From: Epiperipatus broadwayi
Lineage: Eukaryota; Onychophora; Udeonychophora; Euonychophora; Peripatidae
DNA: 64,000 bases
Reading direction: 5' to 3'
Assembly (NCBI GenBank): GCA_028023455.1
Contig: JAQFVV010000020.1
Coordinates: forward strand, 13,212,431-13,276,430
The position numbers and the translations under genes are program-made. Each line of letters begins with the position of its first letter. Position 1 is the first letter of the stretch. The notes under the pieces were generated by a model that saw nothing but the letters and a program-made list of their open reading frames with translations, made no database searches and was not told the DNA's origin. Positions 11,781 through 23,300 of this stretch are shown piece by piece.

Positions 11781-12278
11781 AGAAACTTTTTCACATTTAT
11801 AACCTGAGTTCAAATCTAAATTGACTTTTTTCTAAAAAAAATTTCAGGGTATAATTTTAGATTAGGATTTTTCTCTCAAATAGTTTGGTCATTGTTAATT
11901 CGGCTAATAATCTAATACTGGTTGGTATAAAGATAGTGAGCTATTCTTAGAGTAAGAAAATAAAGAGAGAAAACCAATCAAACATAACAATTGTTATTTG
12001 AAAAATCTCTGAAAGCATATTTTCTCTTTTACTGCTCTTCTATGAGACAATGCCTTTTTTATATACGTGTGTGCTTGTGTGGTATAGGTCTTAAAATAAT
12101 AATGATGTGCATATATTTTCACAAATCTAAAGAAGTCTTCTAAGTGAGTGTTAAAGTTATGTGTTGCTGAAAATGAAAGTCTCTCATATATCTGTCATAA
12201 CCTATATATACATTATATTTTGATCATCTAAAAATATATTTTTTTAAAATTATAACGTTTTAAAAGGACATAGGAGAA
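11781..12278. other. AT-rich spacer, no gene
   Basis: Nothing recognised. Confidence 0.5.
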
Positions 12279-12366
12279 AGCATAGTTAGCTGAGAGGTCA
12301 TCGCAGCAGCCTTACAAGCAAGTAGTTGGTTGCAGACGGTTGTGGGTTCGCCTCCCGGACGATGCT
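12279..12366 (+). repeat. tRNA-like SINE head (Pol III A and B boxes)
   Basis: The A-box-like TAGCTGAGAGG (12287-12297) and B-box GGTTCGCCTCC (12345-12355, one mismatch to GGTTCGANTCC) are correctly spaced. The ends AGCAT and ATGCT can pair, and a D-arm GCTG/CAGC can form. The anticodon arm is poor, so this is a tRNA-derived SINE head or tRNA pseudogene, not a working tRNA. I see no clear tail or flanking duplication. Confidence 0.55.
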
Positions 12367-13360
12367 ATGACATATGATATGAAAACATAGTAACTCATCA
12401 TAATGTATATTACAAACATCATATCTTGCTAAATAAATTACATGCAGACAAATTTTACATTCATGAGTAATTAATTACTTATGAATCATACACACACAAA
12501 GAACAACTTTTATTAGAACCATACTCTTCCTATTAATAATTAGGACAAACATAGTTTGCCTCCGCTACTATTAAATAAAAACATATCGAATGATATTTTT
12601 AATTCTACTTTTTACTTTAGATGTAAATACCCAGTTTAAATCAGTTTTTAAATGGCATTGTTTTCATGAGTCTGTATATGTTCCTTACATATGTCAAAAT
12701 AAATCACCATCACAGGGAAGTTAAAGTGATGATAAACATATATATATAACATTAAATAATTAAAATAGACACATTACATTAAAAAATAAAACAAACAAAC
12801 AAAACCACTATCAGATAAATAGAAAATGAAATAATTACCTTCTTCCTTGATTAAAGTAGTTACCAAAATAAAAAAACTAAAACCTATCATCAAAAGAGAA
12901 TCCCTAAAAAAGATAATATATATATATATTTTGGATAAAAAAATTATAACTTGTAAAAAATATCTTTAATCTTTTTAATAATAATCTTACCAGAATTTTC
13001 AATTTTTCAATTTTCTTTTATGATTTTATAAAAAAAAAATTCGATATTTATTTAAATTATTTCATTGTGTACATAGAAAATAGCATATTTGTATTGCATG
13101 TAGAGAAAAATCAAGCTATTAACTTTAGCTAACTAGTCATCATCCAATTATTACTTGATAAATGATAAATAGAATCCATCAACTGGTAACTGTAGTCTAA
13201 AATGTAATTTCTTTTTCAGTACTCCTTACAGTGGTAAATGTAAAATCACGTTCTGTAGGGAATATTTAAAGTCATTATATTTATGTTTACACCTGTATAT
13301 TTATACAGATTTGCATATACACATATATATTGACCTCTAATATATATATATATCAGTAAA
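12367..13360. other. AT-rich spacer, no gene
   Basis: Short TA tracts near 12740, 12918 and 13340. No coding or RNA feature seen. Confidence 0.5.
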
Positions 13361-13438
13361 AAATCAGTCATATGTCACATGACCTATATAGCTCTTTATA
13401 TATTATATCAATATCTCTTAACAAGCTTTTCAGAATAT

Positions 13439-13490
13439 CCCCAACCCTAGACCAGTTTCTGCTGCTGGTATCCTCAGTGAGGGGCTAGGA
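13439..13490 (-). ncRNA. Hammerhead-ribozyme-like motif a (inverted unit)
   Basis: Minus strand: CTGAGGA (13471-13477), a short stem II region, GAAAC (13455-13459), a two-base loop and GTC (13450-13452) as the expected cleavage triplet. The core matches CUGANGA...GAAA...NUH. Stem I is weakened by one mismatch. Confidence 0.5.
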
Positions 13491-13773
13491 TATTCAACCA
13501 TTATATTTAAAATACCAGGTCAAAAACAGCACTTTATCTGAAATTTTCAGACATCCATATGTCTTCAAATTCAGCTATTTAACTTAAACAACCATACAGG
13601 ACTGAACTAAATTCAAACACACTAAATATAAAATTGCCAAAGCCTTAATAACAAAAAATATAATTGCAAAGAAATCAAGTGATATATCACATGACCTAAT
13701 TTAACAAATTGCATTACAAATGTTATCTAATGAGCTTGCCAATAGCTCTTAACAAGCTTTTCAGAATATCTTA

Positions 13774-13816
13774 GCACCTCACTGAGGAAGCCAGAAGCAG
13801 AAACCAGTCTGGGGAT
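13774..13816 (+). ncRNA. Hammerhead-ribozyme-like motif b
   Basis: CTGAGGA (13782-13788), a short stem II (AGC..GC), GAAAC (13800-13804), loop CA, and GTC (13807-13809). Stem I pairs the C-rich strand CCTCA just before the core with TGGGG just after GTC, with one G-U wobble. Stem III is only A-U and C-G, as in dimer-acting hammerheads of PLEs and retrozymes. Best preserved copy of this array. Confidence 0.6.
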
Positions 13817-14144
13817 ATTTTGAAAAGCTTGTTAAGAGCTATTGGCAAGCTCATTAGATATCATTTGTAGTACAAGCTTGTTAAATTAAATCGTGTGAAA
13901 TATAACTTGATTTCTTTACAATTATATTTTTTGCTATTAAGGATTGGGCAATTTTATATTGCTAAAGCTATTAATATATAGTGTATCTGAACTTAGTTCA
14001 GTCCCATATCGCTATTTAAGTCAGATAGCTGGATTTAAAAACATATGGATATCTGAAAATTTCACATTTTCTGCTTAATAGTTAACTATTAGATAAAGTG
14101 CTGGGCTTGATCTGGTATTTAAAATTTAATGCTTGAATATCCTA

Positions 14145-14190
14145 GCACCTCACTGAGGAAGCCAGAAGCAAAAACTTGTCTGGGATTGGG
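14145..14190 (+). ncRNA. Hammerhead-like motif c (decayed)
   Basis: CTGAGGA is intact (14153-14159), but GAAAC has become AAAAC (14171-14175), losing the conserved G12. GTC is at 14178-14180. Probably inactive. Confidence 0.5.
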
Positions 14191-14519
14191 GATATTCTGA
14201 AAAGCTTGTTAACAGCTATTGGCAAACTCATTAGATAACATTTGTTATACAAGCTTGTTAAATTAGGTCATGTGATATATGACTTGATTTATTTGCCATT
14301 ATATTTTCGCTATTAAGGCTTTGGCAATTTTATATTGCTAAAGCTATTAATATATGGTGATCCGAACTTAGTTCAGTCTCATATGACTATTTAAGTTAGA
14401 GAGCTGGATTTAGAGACATATGAATGTCTAAAAATGTCAGATTTTCTACTTAATAGCTAACCATTAGATAAAGTGCTGGGCTTGACCTGGTATTTTAAAT
14501 CTAATGCTTGAATATCTTA

Positions 14520-14566
14520 GCACCTCACCAAGAAAGCTAGAAGCAGAAACTGGTCTGGGGTTGGGG
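14520..14566 (+). ncRNA. Hammerhead-like motif d (decayed)
   Basis: GAAAC (14546-14550) and GTC (14553-14555) are kept, but the CTGAGGA core is mutated to CCAAGAA. Probably inactive. Confidence 0.5.
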
Positions 14567-14670
14567 ATATTCTGAAAAGCTTATTAAGAGCTATTGGCAA
14601 GCTCATTAGATAATATTTGTAATACAAGCTTGTTAAATTAGGTCATGTGATATATGACTTGATTTCTTTG

Positions 14671-15880
14671 AAAATATATATATATATTGTTTGTTTTTCA
14701 AATTCTTTAGCACAATTTGAATGGTAATATAAAAAAAAGACTTAATCTCTCATACTATAAATATCTGGTTGCAATTTAGTATTATCAGAAATGCTCTAAC
14801 ATGTATTAAAGCTTTTTTATAATAATAAAAAAAAAAAACCATACAGGCAATTACAAAGCACAAAATATGCTTTACATATTGTAGTATTAGAGAATAATCT
14901 ATTTTCAATAAATATATTTAATTTTTGTTTGTTTTACCTTATAAAATGTATTAATTTAAGTGCTTATACTTCCCTTACTTAAAATGCTTTCCATATTTTG
15001 TTTATACAATATAGTTAATTTATTTGAATATTTTGGGTTAAATGGTTATTGATTGGTAGCATATTTCACACATATATTTTAAATAGATTTTGAAGGATTT
15101 ATAAACTAATGATAATAGTTTCACTATTTAATTAGTGAATAAAATTATGCATGTGAATATTTAATTATAATTTTTTTAAAAAAAACAATTTTAGTAAGAG
15201 ATCATGTAAAAATGGTAGTAGTTGATAGAAAAGTTAAGAGAAATAAAAGTATTATTTATTGCATATTTGTTTACTTATCAAAAAATGTATTTTTTACTTT
15301 GGATTTTTTTAAAAATTCTTATTTAAACTAGTGTGAGAAAAACATTTTTGAACAATTCTAAGATGGGTTCAATGGTTGCTGTAGTGATTATTAATTTAGT
15401 CACCTATAAAAAAATTGATGTAAAAGTAAACTTAAAAATATATACAAGACTACTTGAAATGTCATTCTTCTTGCTTGCCTTTTTTCTTTTCTTTTATTGA
15501 TATGGAAAATCAAATAATTATTTAAAAATTAAAAAAGTAATTTCATCTGAGACCTTTGATGACTTCATAAACATCAAATAACATCTAGATCAAAGTTATC
15601 CAATAGAAATCAACATTCAAAAAAATTAACAACAATAAGCTATTTTAGAATACACCTTGATAATAACATTGTAAGTAAATTCCTTTAAGAACTTTTTGTT
15701 CATATTTATAATGTTTTAGACTAAACCTATTTTTACAAGACTTATTACAGTAGATGAATTCTTTGAAACTTTACATCACCAACTACTTTATTCTAGATGG
15801 TCAAAACAAGAATCAGAATTAGAGAAAAGAATGTTTATTTTATTTTAATTTCTTCCTGTCAATTTTTTTTTTATAAATGT
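14671..15880. other. AT-rich spacer, no gene
   Basis: Homopolymer A/T runs only; no coding, RNA or repeat structure supported. Confidence 0.5.
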
Positions 15881-15881
15881 A

Positions 15882-16125
15882 TTTAAACTTATTAATCTAT
15901 TATTATAAAACACTGCAAACTTTGAAATTATTCAAACGGAAGTCAATCTCCAATAATGCGATATTTCTTAAATATTATAAATCTCTACACACTCTCCCAC
16001 TGGTAAGTGATTCGCTTAAATTTTTTAAACTCCTACCAACGGGAGGGTGCACGGAGATTTATAATATTTAAGAAATAGCGCATTATCGGAAATTGACTTC
16101 GTTTGAATAATTTTAAACTTATTAA
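15882..16125. mobile_element. Foldback element (MITE-like), arms about 80 bp
   Basis: Left arm from about 15925 and right arm ending about 16112 pair almost fully, for example AAATTATTCAAACGG against CGTTTGAATAATTT and TTTCTTAAATATTATAAATC against its complement, continuing inward to CACTCTCCCACTGGTA. The loop is about 30 nt. TTTAAACTTATTAA occurs at both 15882-15895 and 16112-16125, a possible 14-bp duplication, though the left arm starts about 30 bp inside it. No transposase; superfamily not assigned. Confidence 0.65.
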
Positions 16126-16450
16126 GAATAATCACACAAATAAAATTTATTTATATATTTTAAAAAAGGAAATATTTCAATTTTAGCATTTATCTCTGAA
16201 ATTCAAAGATGATCTGAAAGAAAAGGTTACAAATAGATATTTATTTGGTGGCTATTATTGAAGAAGTATTTCATAGATAAGACTATTAAACAACTAAACA
16301 TCACATGATCACCATTCTTTATGCTTGCACAGGCTATTTAACCCAGAGGCAAAACTCTGCATATAGTAGCACTACTTAGTGTAAGTCAGAGTAATCAGTG
16401 GATGCAGGAAGGTTTGTGCATAAAATCCCTATCTAGTGCTTACCCATCCA

Positions 16451-16500
16451 ATATTCCCAGATTAGTTTCTCACTTGCGGCTTTCATCAGTGAGGAGCCTT
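16451..16500 (-). ncRNA. Hammerhead-ribozyme-like motif e
   Basis: Minus strand: the fully canonical core CTGATGA (16483-16489), a stem II region AGC...GTG, and GAAAC (16465-16469). The cleavage triplet reads ATC after loop TA, which costs one stem III pair. Stem I pairs CCTCA with TGGGA, with one mismatch. Confidence 0.6.
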
Positions 16501-16901
16501 GGATCTGACAGCACTGCATCTAGAGCTTGGGAACTAATGTAACCCTTCAGCAGACACCTTTTGCTTTATTAGCTAATTATAAAGTTTTGATTCCAAAATG
16601 AAAACACAATAATGTTTTCAATTCAAGCTCATTAGTTTGTATAGTTGTATAGATCTGAACTCAGTTCAACATCTATACTTTTTGGTGTTCTTGGTTCATA
16701 GCTACAGGCACCATAATCCTATTGGGAAGTATTGACATTAAACCACTAAACATCACATGATCACCATTCTTTATGCTTACACAAGCTGTTTAACACAGAG
16801 GCAAAATTCTCCATACAGTAGCCTCACTCAGTCCAAGCCAGAGTAATCAATGGATGCAGGAAGGTTTGTGAATGAAATCCCTATCTGTGCCTATTCATCC
16901 A

Positions 16902-16950
16902 ATACCCCCAGACTAGTTTCCAGCTTGTGGCTTTCATAAGTGAGGAGCCT
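16902..16950 (-). ncRNA. Hammerhead-ribozyme-like motif f
   Basis: Minus strand: core CTTATGA (16934-16940; one change from CTGATGA at the invariant G5), stem II AGC/GCT perfect, GAAAC (16916-16920), loop TA, and GTC (16911-16913). Stem I TCCTCA/TGGGGG pairs with wobbles. Motifs e and f carry different lesions, so the ancestor had an intact motif. Confidence 0.6.
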
Positions 16951-17236
16951 TGGATCTGAGAGCATTGCACCTAGATATTAAGATCTAATGCAACCCTACA
17001 GCAGCCACCATTTATTTTATTAAATAACTATAAAGCTTAGAGTCCAAAATGAAAATATAATAATGGTTTTTAATTCCAGCTCATTAGCTTGTATAGTCGT
17101 ATAGATCTCAACTCAGTTCAGCATCCATACTTTTGGGGTCTTTAGTTCTTTAATAACCACAGTCACTATAATCCTATTGGGTAGGATTGATATTAAACCA
17201 CTAAACATCACAATCACCATTTTTATGCTTGCACAG

Positions 17237-19985
17237 TACATAAATACACACATTCTCTTAGGAAATAAAAAGAGAAGAATAAATTAAAGATATTGCATTG
17301 TTTTTGTTTTTTAATTTGTAAATAAACTGATTTATTTTAATTTATTAATTTGAATTCAATTTTTCTTTATTTTGTTTAGTTAAGATAATATTATACCTAT
17401 CAGCACTGGTCATATTATAAATATACATGCACTCATGCACAATAAAGAAATATATATTTTGAACCATGAGAACAAAAGTATTACAATTTGTTTGTTTATC
17501 ATTTGGGAAGTAAAATAATTTAAAAATATTATCTTAACCCTGATGCTGAACTAAACTTATTTTTATTTATAAAAACATGAATATACATAAAGAAAATATT
17601 TATACTATTAATATAGATATTTGGTTTCCTAGTGGCAATATTCACACAACAAACTGTATTTAATATTTATTTTATCAGTACTATTTTGGATAAATTGCAT
17701 TCAACCATTATTGACAGTAAATATTTAATTGATTTAATTGTAGTTCAATGCAATAAAAGATACCCATTGTCATCTACACTGCATCAATATTTGTAATCAT
17801 AATTTAATGTATTCTACTACATTATAATCTCATTGTGCATACTAGTACAACATATATCAGACTAATCATGTGAACAGATCCTCTCTCAAAAATGATGAAG
17901 ACTGCATTATATTTCAATATAATTAATAAAATCACACATTGACATTTTTATGGTTAATTTACATTAATCCAAGACTAACAAAACAACATAAGAATGAAAT
18001 AAATAATTATATATTTGATAAATACTACTCAATATTAAGGAGTTACGTTAACACATACATTTAGTTGATATTAAATTAATATTCATTAGGAGATATAATG
18101 TATGACAACTATATTATAATGGAATATATCTATAGTATATTTAGCTGGAATAAACATTTTTTAGTTGTTATTATTTTTTTTTTTTACGTTTTTCTTAAAT
18201 GGTGTGTATTTTTGATGAAAACATACAGCAGTGATATTTAACAGTAAATGATGTTTAAAATGTGATGTAGGTCCTTAAATACTATTAATTATTATTTTTC
18301 AAAATTTTAATAAATGTTTAAAATATTTAAGTAATTTGGGTAATAGAAATTATAATAATGTAAGATTTTTTTCTTCCCTCTTGGAATGTAAATAGTGTAA
18401 ATAAGTTGTTTATTAAAGTTAATGTAATAAAATTTGTTACACTTGTTTATAAAATTATGTGTCTATTTTACACCGCAACATATGACAACAGATAATTTGA
18501 ATTAAACATAATATTTGCACAGTATGAATAAAATTATTTAAGAAGTCAAGTATTCTCTTAATATGATTTTTCAGAAATTTATTGACATTAGCATATTATT
18601 GTTATAATGGTCATAAGATAATTACAATATATTACACAAGATTATAATATTATCCATTGCCACATATTATTAAATTATAAGATTCTACCACATTACTTTT
18701 TATTTAAGATAATATATGAAGATTAAAAGTCATGTATACTATTGACTTCTTGTTATTACTATAATAAGGGAAAATAGGTAAGATTAAGATGTACATTGGT
18801 GAATATTAGTATTATTTATTTATTATTGTTGTTATAAGTTAGGTGTAGTTAAGATAGATATTAAATCCTTTATCAAGCTTAACTACATGAATCTTAATTA
18901 CCTAGAATTAATTTAAAAGAACCTGAGATTATTTTAGTTAGATTACTTTGAGATAAGAGATTAAAATCTATTTATTAATATTACTTTAATTAATTAATTA
19001 ATTATTGTTAAAGACATAGGAATTCTATAGGTTTATTAGTTGAGGTAATGAAAGAGGAAATAGTGTTCTTGTGCCATTGAGGTAGTATCCTGTGGGATAT
19101 TGGCTTAATGTAATTAGTATTGCTACTTGTAAGCTCACTTCATAGTCTCATGATTTAGTAAATATTTATTTATTTAGTTTATAACATCGAACCATGTTAA
19201 TTAGAACTAGTTTGATAAGATACAGTATTGTAGAATATCTTTAGTAGTAATTATGCACATTTAGCCGAGCATAACCATTTATCTGAGCTAGTCACATTTT
19301 ATTATACTATATATTTCTGGAAGTGAGGGTACAATATATATATAATGTTTTTTAGAACATTGATCAAAATATAAAGAACTGTATTTCATAATATTTGTAA
19401 CAATAGCCAGGTTTAAACTCTGTTACAAGTAAATTTAATAATGTCCAACAAGTGCCCTGGATGGGTGTGTGCTCAATAGAGGCCCAGCTTGCAAAGTTTG
19501 TTTTTAATTTATTTGATTACTAAACCTTTTTTTTTTTTTTGGTAACGAGTATAAATGTCTGTCTTAGCAAAATATCTTGGCATTTATTGTTATAAAAAAG
19601 AAAAAAAAGAGAAAGTAAAAGAAAAAATTAATTAAGCGAAATGATTATATGTTAATCTATTACTTTTTTTTTTTTTTTACTAAATGTACATTTCTTTTGG
19701 CTTTATAATCAGATGCCTTGTTTTAGTGATGAGAATAAAAAATTTTCTGCCACAAATTTTCCAAGGTGATTCTTTGTTATTTATAATGACTATTTGGCCC
19801 ACCAAATTCTAGGAAAAGTTGTTGTTAAAGTACTTTGAACAAAGAGAGCAGATCTGGTCAGGCAAAAGTGTAAAAGATTAGATCAGTGAGCAAATAAGAT
19901 GGTAAAAGCATTCCTAGGTAATTAATAAAAAATATGAAGGCTGATAAAAAAAATTAATTAAGTTGAATCCATGGGAGAGAAAACA
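17237..19985. other. AT-rich intergenic DNA, no gene
   Basis: Long low-complexity stretch. Short direct repeats of TTAAT near 18980-19005. Nothing else supported. Confidence 0.5.
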
Positions 19986-19996
19986 TTTTTTTTTGT

Positions 19997-20255
19997 ATGT
20001 GCTCTGATCTTACAGTTTTCAATTGGACAGTCAAAGTTTGTGGATTAGCCAAACTGCTGCCTTTAGAATCAAACTTACTAAAAATGTTTAAAACCTTGAA
20101 CTATAGGGTAGAAGTCATATGCATGTTGGGCTATCACCTCATGCTCCTACTCACCTACACCGAAACCTCTGCAGATCCCATGCTTTACACCTTAGAGTAA
20201 TGCAAAGAAGAAATAAAAGAGTTTATCTCATGTGCTTACTAAATGTCAAACAAGA
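19997..20255 (+). pseudogene. Possible class A GPCR relic (TM6-TM7)
   Basis: The open frame 19997-20200 ends ICMLGYHLMLLL, then YTETSADPMLYTLE and a stop; the same frame resumes CKEEIKEF. ICMLGYH resembles the end of TM6 (CWxPYH with W and P lost), ADPMLYTL resembles the TM7 signature D/N-P-x-x-Y, and KEEIKEF looks like helix 8. The loop between the helices is unusually short. No upstream helices or intron signals were found. Best read as a decayed fragment. It could be a chance resemblance in a 67-codon frame. Confidence 0.3.
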
Positions 20256-20340
20256 TCTTCATCACTGACTACCAGAAAGAAAAGATATTCGATTTCATGT
20301 GCTGACTAAATTCCAAACAAGATTTCGTCACTGACCACCT
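20221..20340 (+). repeat. Imperfect tandem duplication, about 66 bp unit
   Basis: TCATGTGCTTACTAAATG then CAAACAAGATCTTC at 20228-20262 recurs as TCATGTGCTGACTAAATTC then CAAACAAGATTTCG at about 20295-20330. Confidence 0.55.
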
Positions 20341-23300
20341 CCATTAGTATTCGTTCCTATACTAAGCTTCGAACAAAACCATTTATCCAGACTCATACTA
20401 AGAGCATGTATTTATATTACTCTAATAACTCCTAGAACAAACACCTTGGGAAATGTAAGCTTATATATAAGAATTTAGAACATCTGTAAATCCCAGGTAA
20501 AAAGGTATATGTGACTTTTATAATTGAACTTATAATTATGTATAGTTCCCCTCAAGATTTGCTTATTTATTATTAAAATAGAGAATGATGTATATCGTAT
20601 AACTGCATTTTCTTTCTTTCTTTGCTTTCAATTTTATTTAATCTATTTTATGTATTTTTTTTTCATTGTTGATATACAAATGTTAATAAATTTCCCCCAT
20701 TGATAATAAAAGAATATAAAATTGGGTTCTTACTTATGAATGGTAATTATTTGCCATAGAAATAACGAGTTGAATTATCATTTATAATTTTCTGTTTGAT
20801 TTTTTTCTATCATTATATCTTGCAAAGTTAGTTATGCATGGTCTATACAGTACACACCTAGATCTAATATACTTTAAACCCTAACATTAAGTCCAGCAAA
20901 TGAATTGTAACATATAGTAGTTTTGAGAAATAACTTATGAAGGTCAAGGTAATTAATTTAAATTATTTGCAAATTATTCTTAAAGCACAGATAGTTTGAA
21001 AGAAGCCATGTAACGAAGCCAAGTGACTGTACATTCTTAAATGCCTTCGTTCATCTGTTAGGGTTTCCGTCTCAGCCTTGAGATTGAGCTAGTTAGGACT
21101 GGGCACCTGATTAAACATAGTTTACAATCCAGTAGCAGTACGGTAAAGTGTAATTCTTACTGCAATAGTGGAATTGGCGCTTGAGGTTGGCTTTCGCATG
21201 AGGCTCATAAATATGCTTTTACTGCAAGAATCTATTATTGAAAAGGTAACGACCAAGGCAGGAAATATATAACTAATCCTCGCATAGTATGCGTATACGT
21301 AATGTGCAGGGTTATATCATACAATTCCCGAATAAAATCAGTTCTTACCATCATTTGGTTAGGTAGATAACATTAAAGCTTTATCTACAGGTGTTATGGT
21401 TAGTAAACAGCCATAGTTATATTTTATATCTTCGGCATAATACACGCCTTCAGTAATTTATAGATATATATACATCGTTTTCCGAAAATAACAAAACGAT
21501 ACCCGGGTTCACCTGTTAAATATTAAAATATAAAATAAATATAATATATCTTTATTTTATACAATAATTTTAAATTTAAACATTAATCAATTAAAATCAT
21601 TTTTTTATTATTATGTAAATAAATCAATTTTAATTTCTTAGATTTTTTTCCTAATAAATTTTCTGTAAAATTTTAAATAAAAAAATTTTGAATAAAACTA
21701 TCAAGCACAGATTGATACAATGAATATGTATATGTATTTTTACTTACGGAATTATTAAGAGTTCTGCACTAAGTACATGAAATTTGCAATATTTTTATGT
21801 AATTTGATTTTCATTTATTTTTAACTATAATTAGAATCTATTTGCAAATAATCTTTCTGTTCCTTTACTTTTTATTAAGCTGTAAAAACTTTTAATATAA
21901 AAGCCTTAAATTACTTTATCTTCAATAGTTCTGGGTATGAATTGGTAGGTAAAGTGATATTCATGAAATGACAAAGGTACTTTACCCTTTCAATAAATAT
22001 GCATATATATACAGAAAAGATCAATTCACATTTTATTGGACTTTTTTTTTTTTTTAATTTTAATTTTAGAAACAATATAAAATTGAAGTATTAAAATTCT
22101 AAGTGTAGGATTTAAATGTTCCTGCTGTTGAAGTCTTAAATACAAAATAATTTATTACTTTATTTTTAAAGGATTTTAAAATTTTATTAAAATTCATTTA
22201 TGTTTCTGTCAACTATTGATTCACTGGGGGGGGGGGATGTATCAAATGAACATCTTAAAAATATTTTTCAAACAAACACAGTAAGTGTTTTATATTCAGA
22301 GCAGGTATAGAATTCATCAAGATGGTTGTTGAATTTTTTTAATGGATCATCTTTGTAATGAACTTGGAAACATTGCAACCATTTCCTGCACTCATTGATG
22401 GTGTTCAGTCAGTTGACTAACAAACAACACTGAAGATCTCCTCATTGCAAAAACTTGAAGCTTTACTGATTGAATTAGTGCCTTATGCCTGACTGATCAG
22501 TCAACCTCAAGTGTTATTGTTTGCAATTGTAGCAAAACAGTCAATAGATCAATTTATTTATTTATTTTTGGAATTTGTGTTTTACATGCAGTCATATAAA
22601 ACATTATTTAGGAATTAACCTTTATTATTTATTTATTAATCATCTTAAAAAATAATTGTTGCATAAAATAAAAATTATACACACATCTAAGATTTAATAA
22701 AAAAAATAACTGTTAATTGAAATATAAATGTAAAAGATAGGGTTTATTGCCCATTAAAAATCTCCCCACCATACACACACATACAGACGACACTATTCAT
22801 CAGACTTGACCAGCTGATAGATGATGAAAGTTATAGTTTTTCTTACTGATTTAATCGTTTGCTGACCAATAAATGAATGACTACCTAGTTTGATAATGAA
22901 ATAGCCTGATTAAAACTTGAAAAACAAAGTTTTATTCAACTCGGATTTAAATTCCAAGTCAGAAGAATGATTAACCATTATACATAAGGATCTTAAATAA
23001 AATCAGACCATCTTGATTCTTCATTAGTGCTTTAAAAAATGAGCAATGTTAATTTTATTTTTCCATTTGATACAAACTTATCTTATGTAAACATCTGCAT
23101 ACTAAACAAACATGGATGTCTTGCTCATCTACAGGCATGGTAAATTACTTGATTTCATCTTTTCAAAAAAAAAAACTTCCAAGTAATTAACAATAAATTC
23201 TATCTTCTCAAAAACTGGATAGCTCTTGAAATAGACAATGGTTGAGTTTTCTTAATAGTCAGTATGCATTTGTCTTTGTGTATCGAAGTGAAACTACTTT

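Larger units (their letters stand above)
13361..14670. repeat. Retrozyme-like array: about 373-bp units, one inverted and three direct
   Basis: Direct units start at about 13774, 14145 and 14520 (spacing 371 and 375 bp; the last is partial). About 1.1 inverted units (13361-13770) precede them, giving a palindromic junction near 13770-13815. Each unit holds a hammerhead-like motif, then GGGATATTCTGAAAAGCTTG, AGAGCTATTGGCAAGCTC, a segment like CATGTGATATATGACTTG, and later GAACTTAGTTC. There is no ORF. Size, tandem form and a type-I-like hammerhead with a very short stem III match the published description of metazoan retrozymes, RNAs of a few hundred nt that circularise after self-cleavage. 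Family assignment is inference. Both outer ends abut TA-rich tracts. Confidence 0.65.
16290..17236 (-). repeat. Second retrozyme-like array: about 453-bp units
   Basis: Two full units and the start of a third: CATCACATGATCACCATTC-like sequence recurs at about 16300, 16751 and 17206 (spacing 451 and 455 bp). Each unit carries a hammerhead-like motif on the minus strand. On that strand the order hammerhead, then a CATGTGAT segment, then GAACTGAGTTC parallels the 373-bp family, so the two families are probably related. No ORF. Confidence 0.65.

Noticed and set aside
12279-12366. Functional tRNA gene
   Set aside because: Anticodon stem and part of the acceptor do not pair; kept as a tRNA-like SINE head.
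15877-16071. 64-codon frame
   Set aside because: Lies across the foldback element arms; explained by the palindrome.
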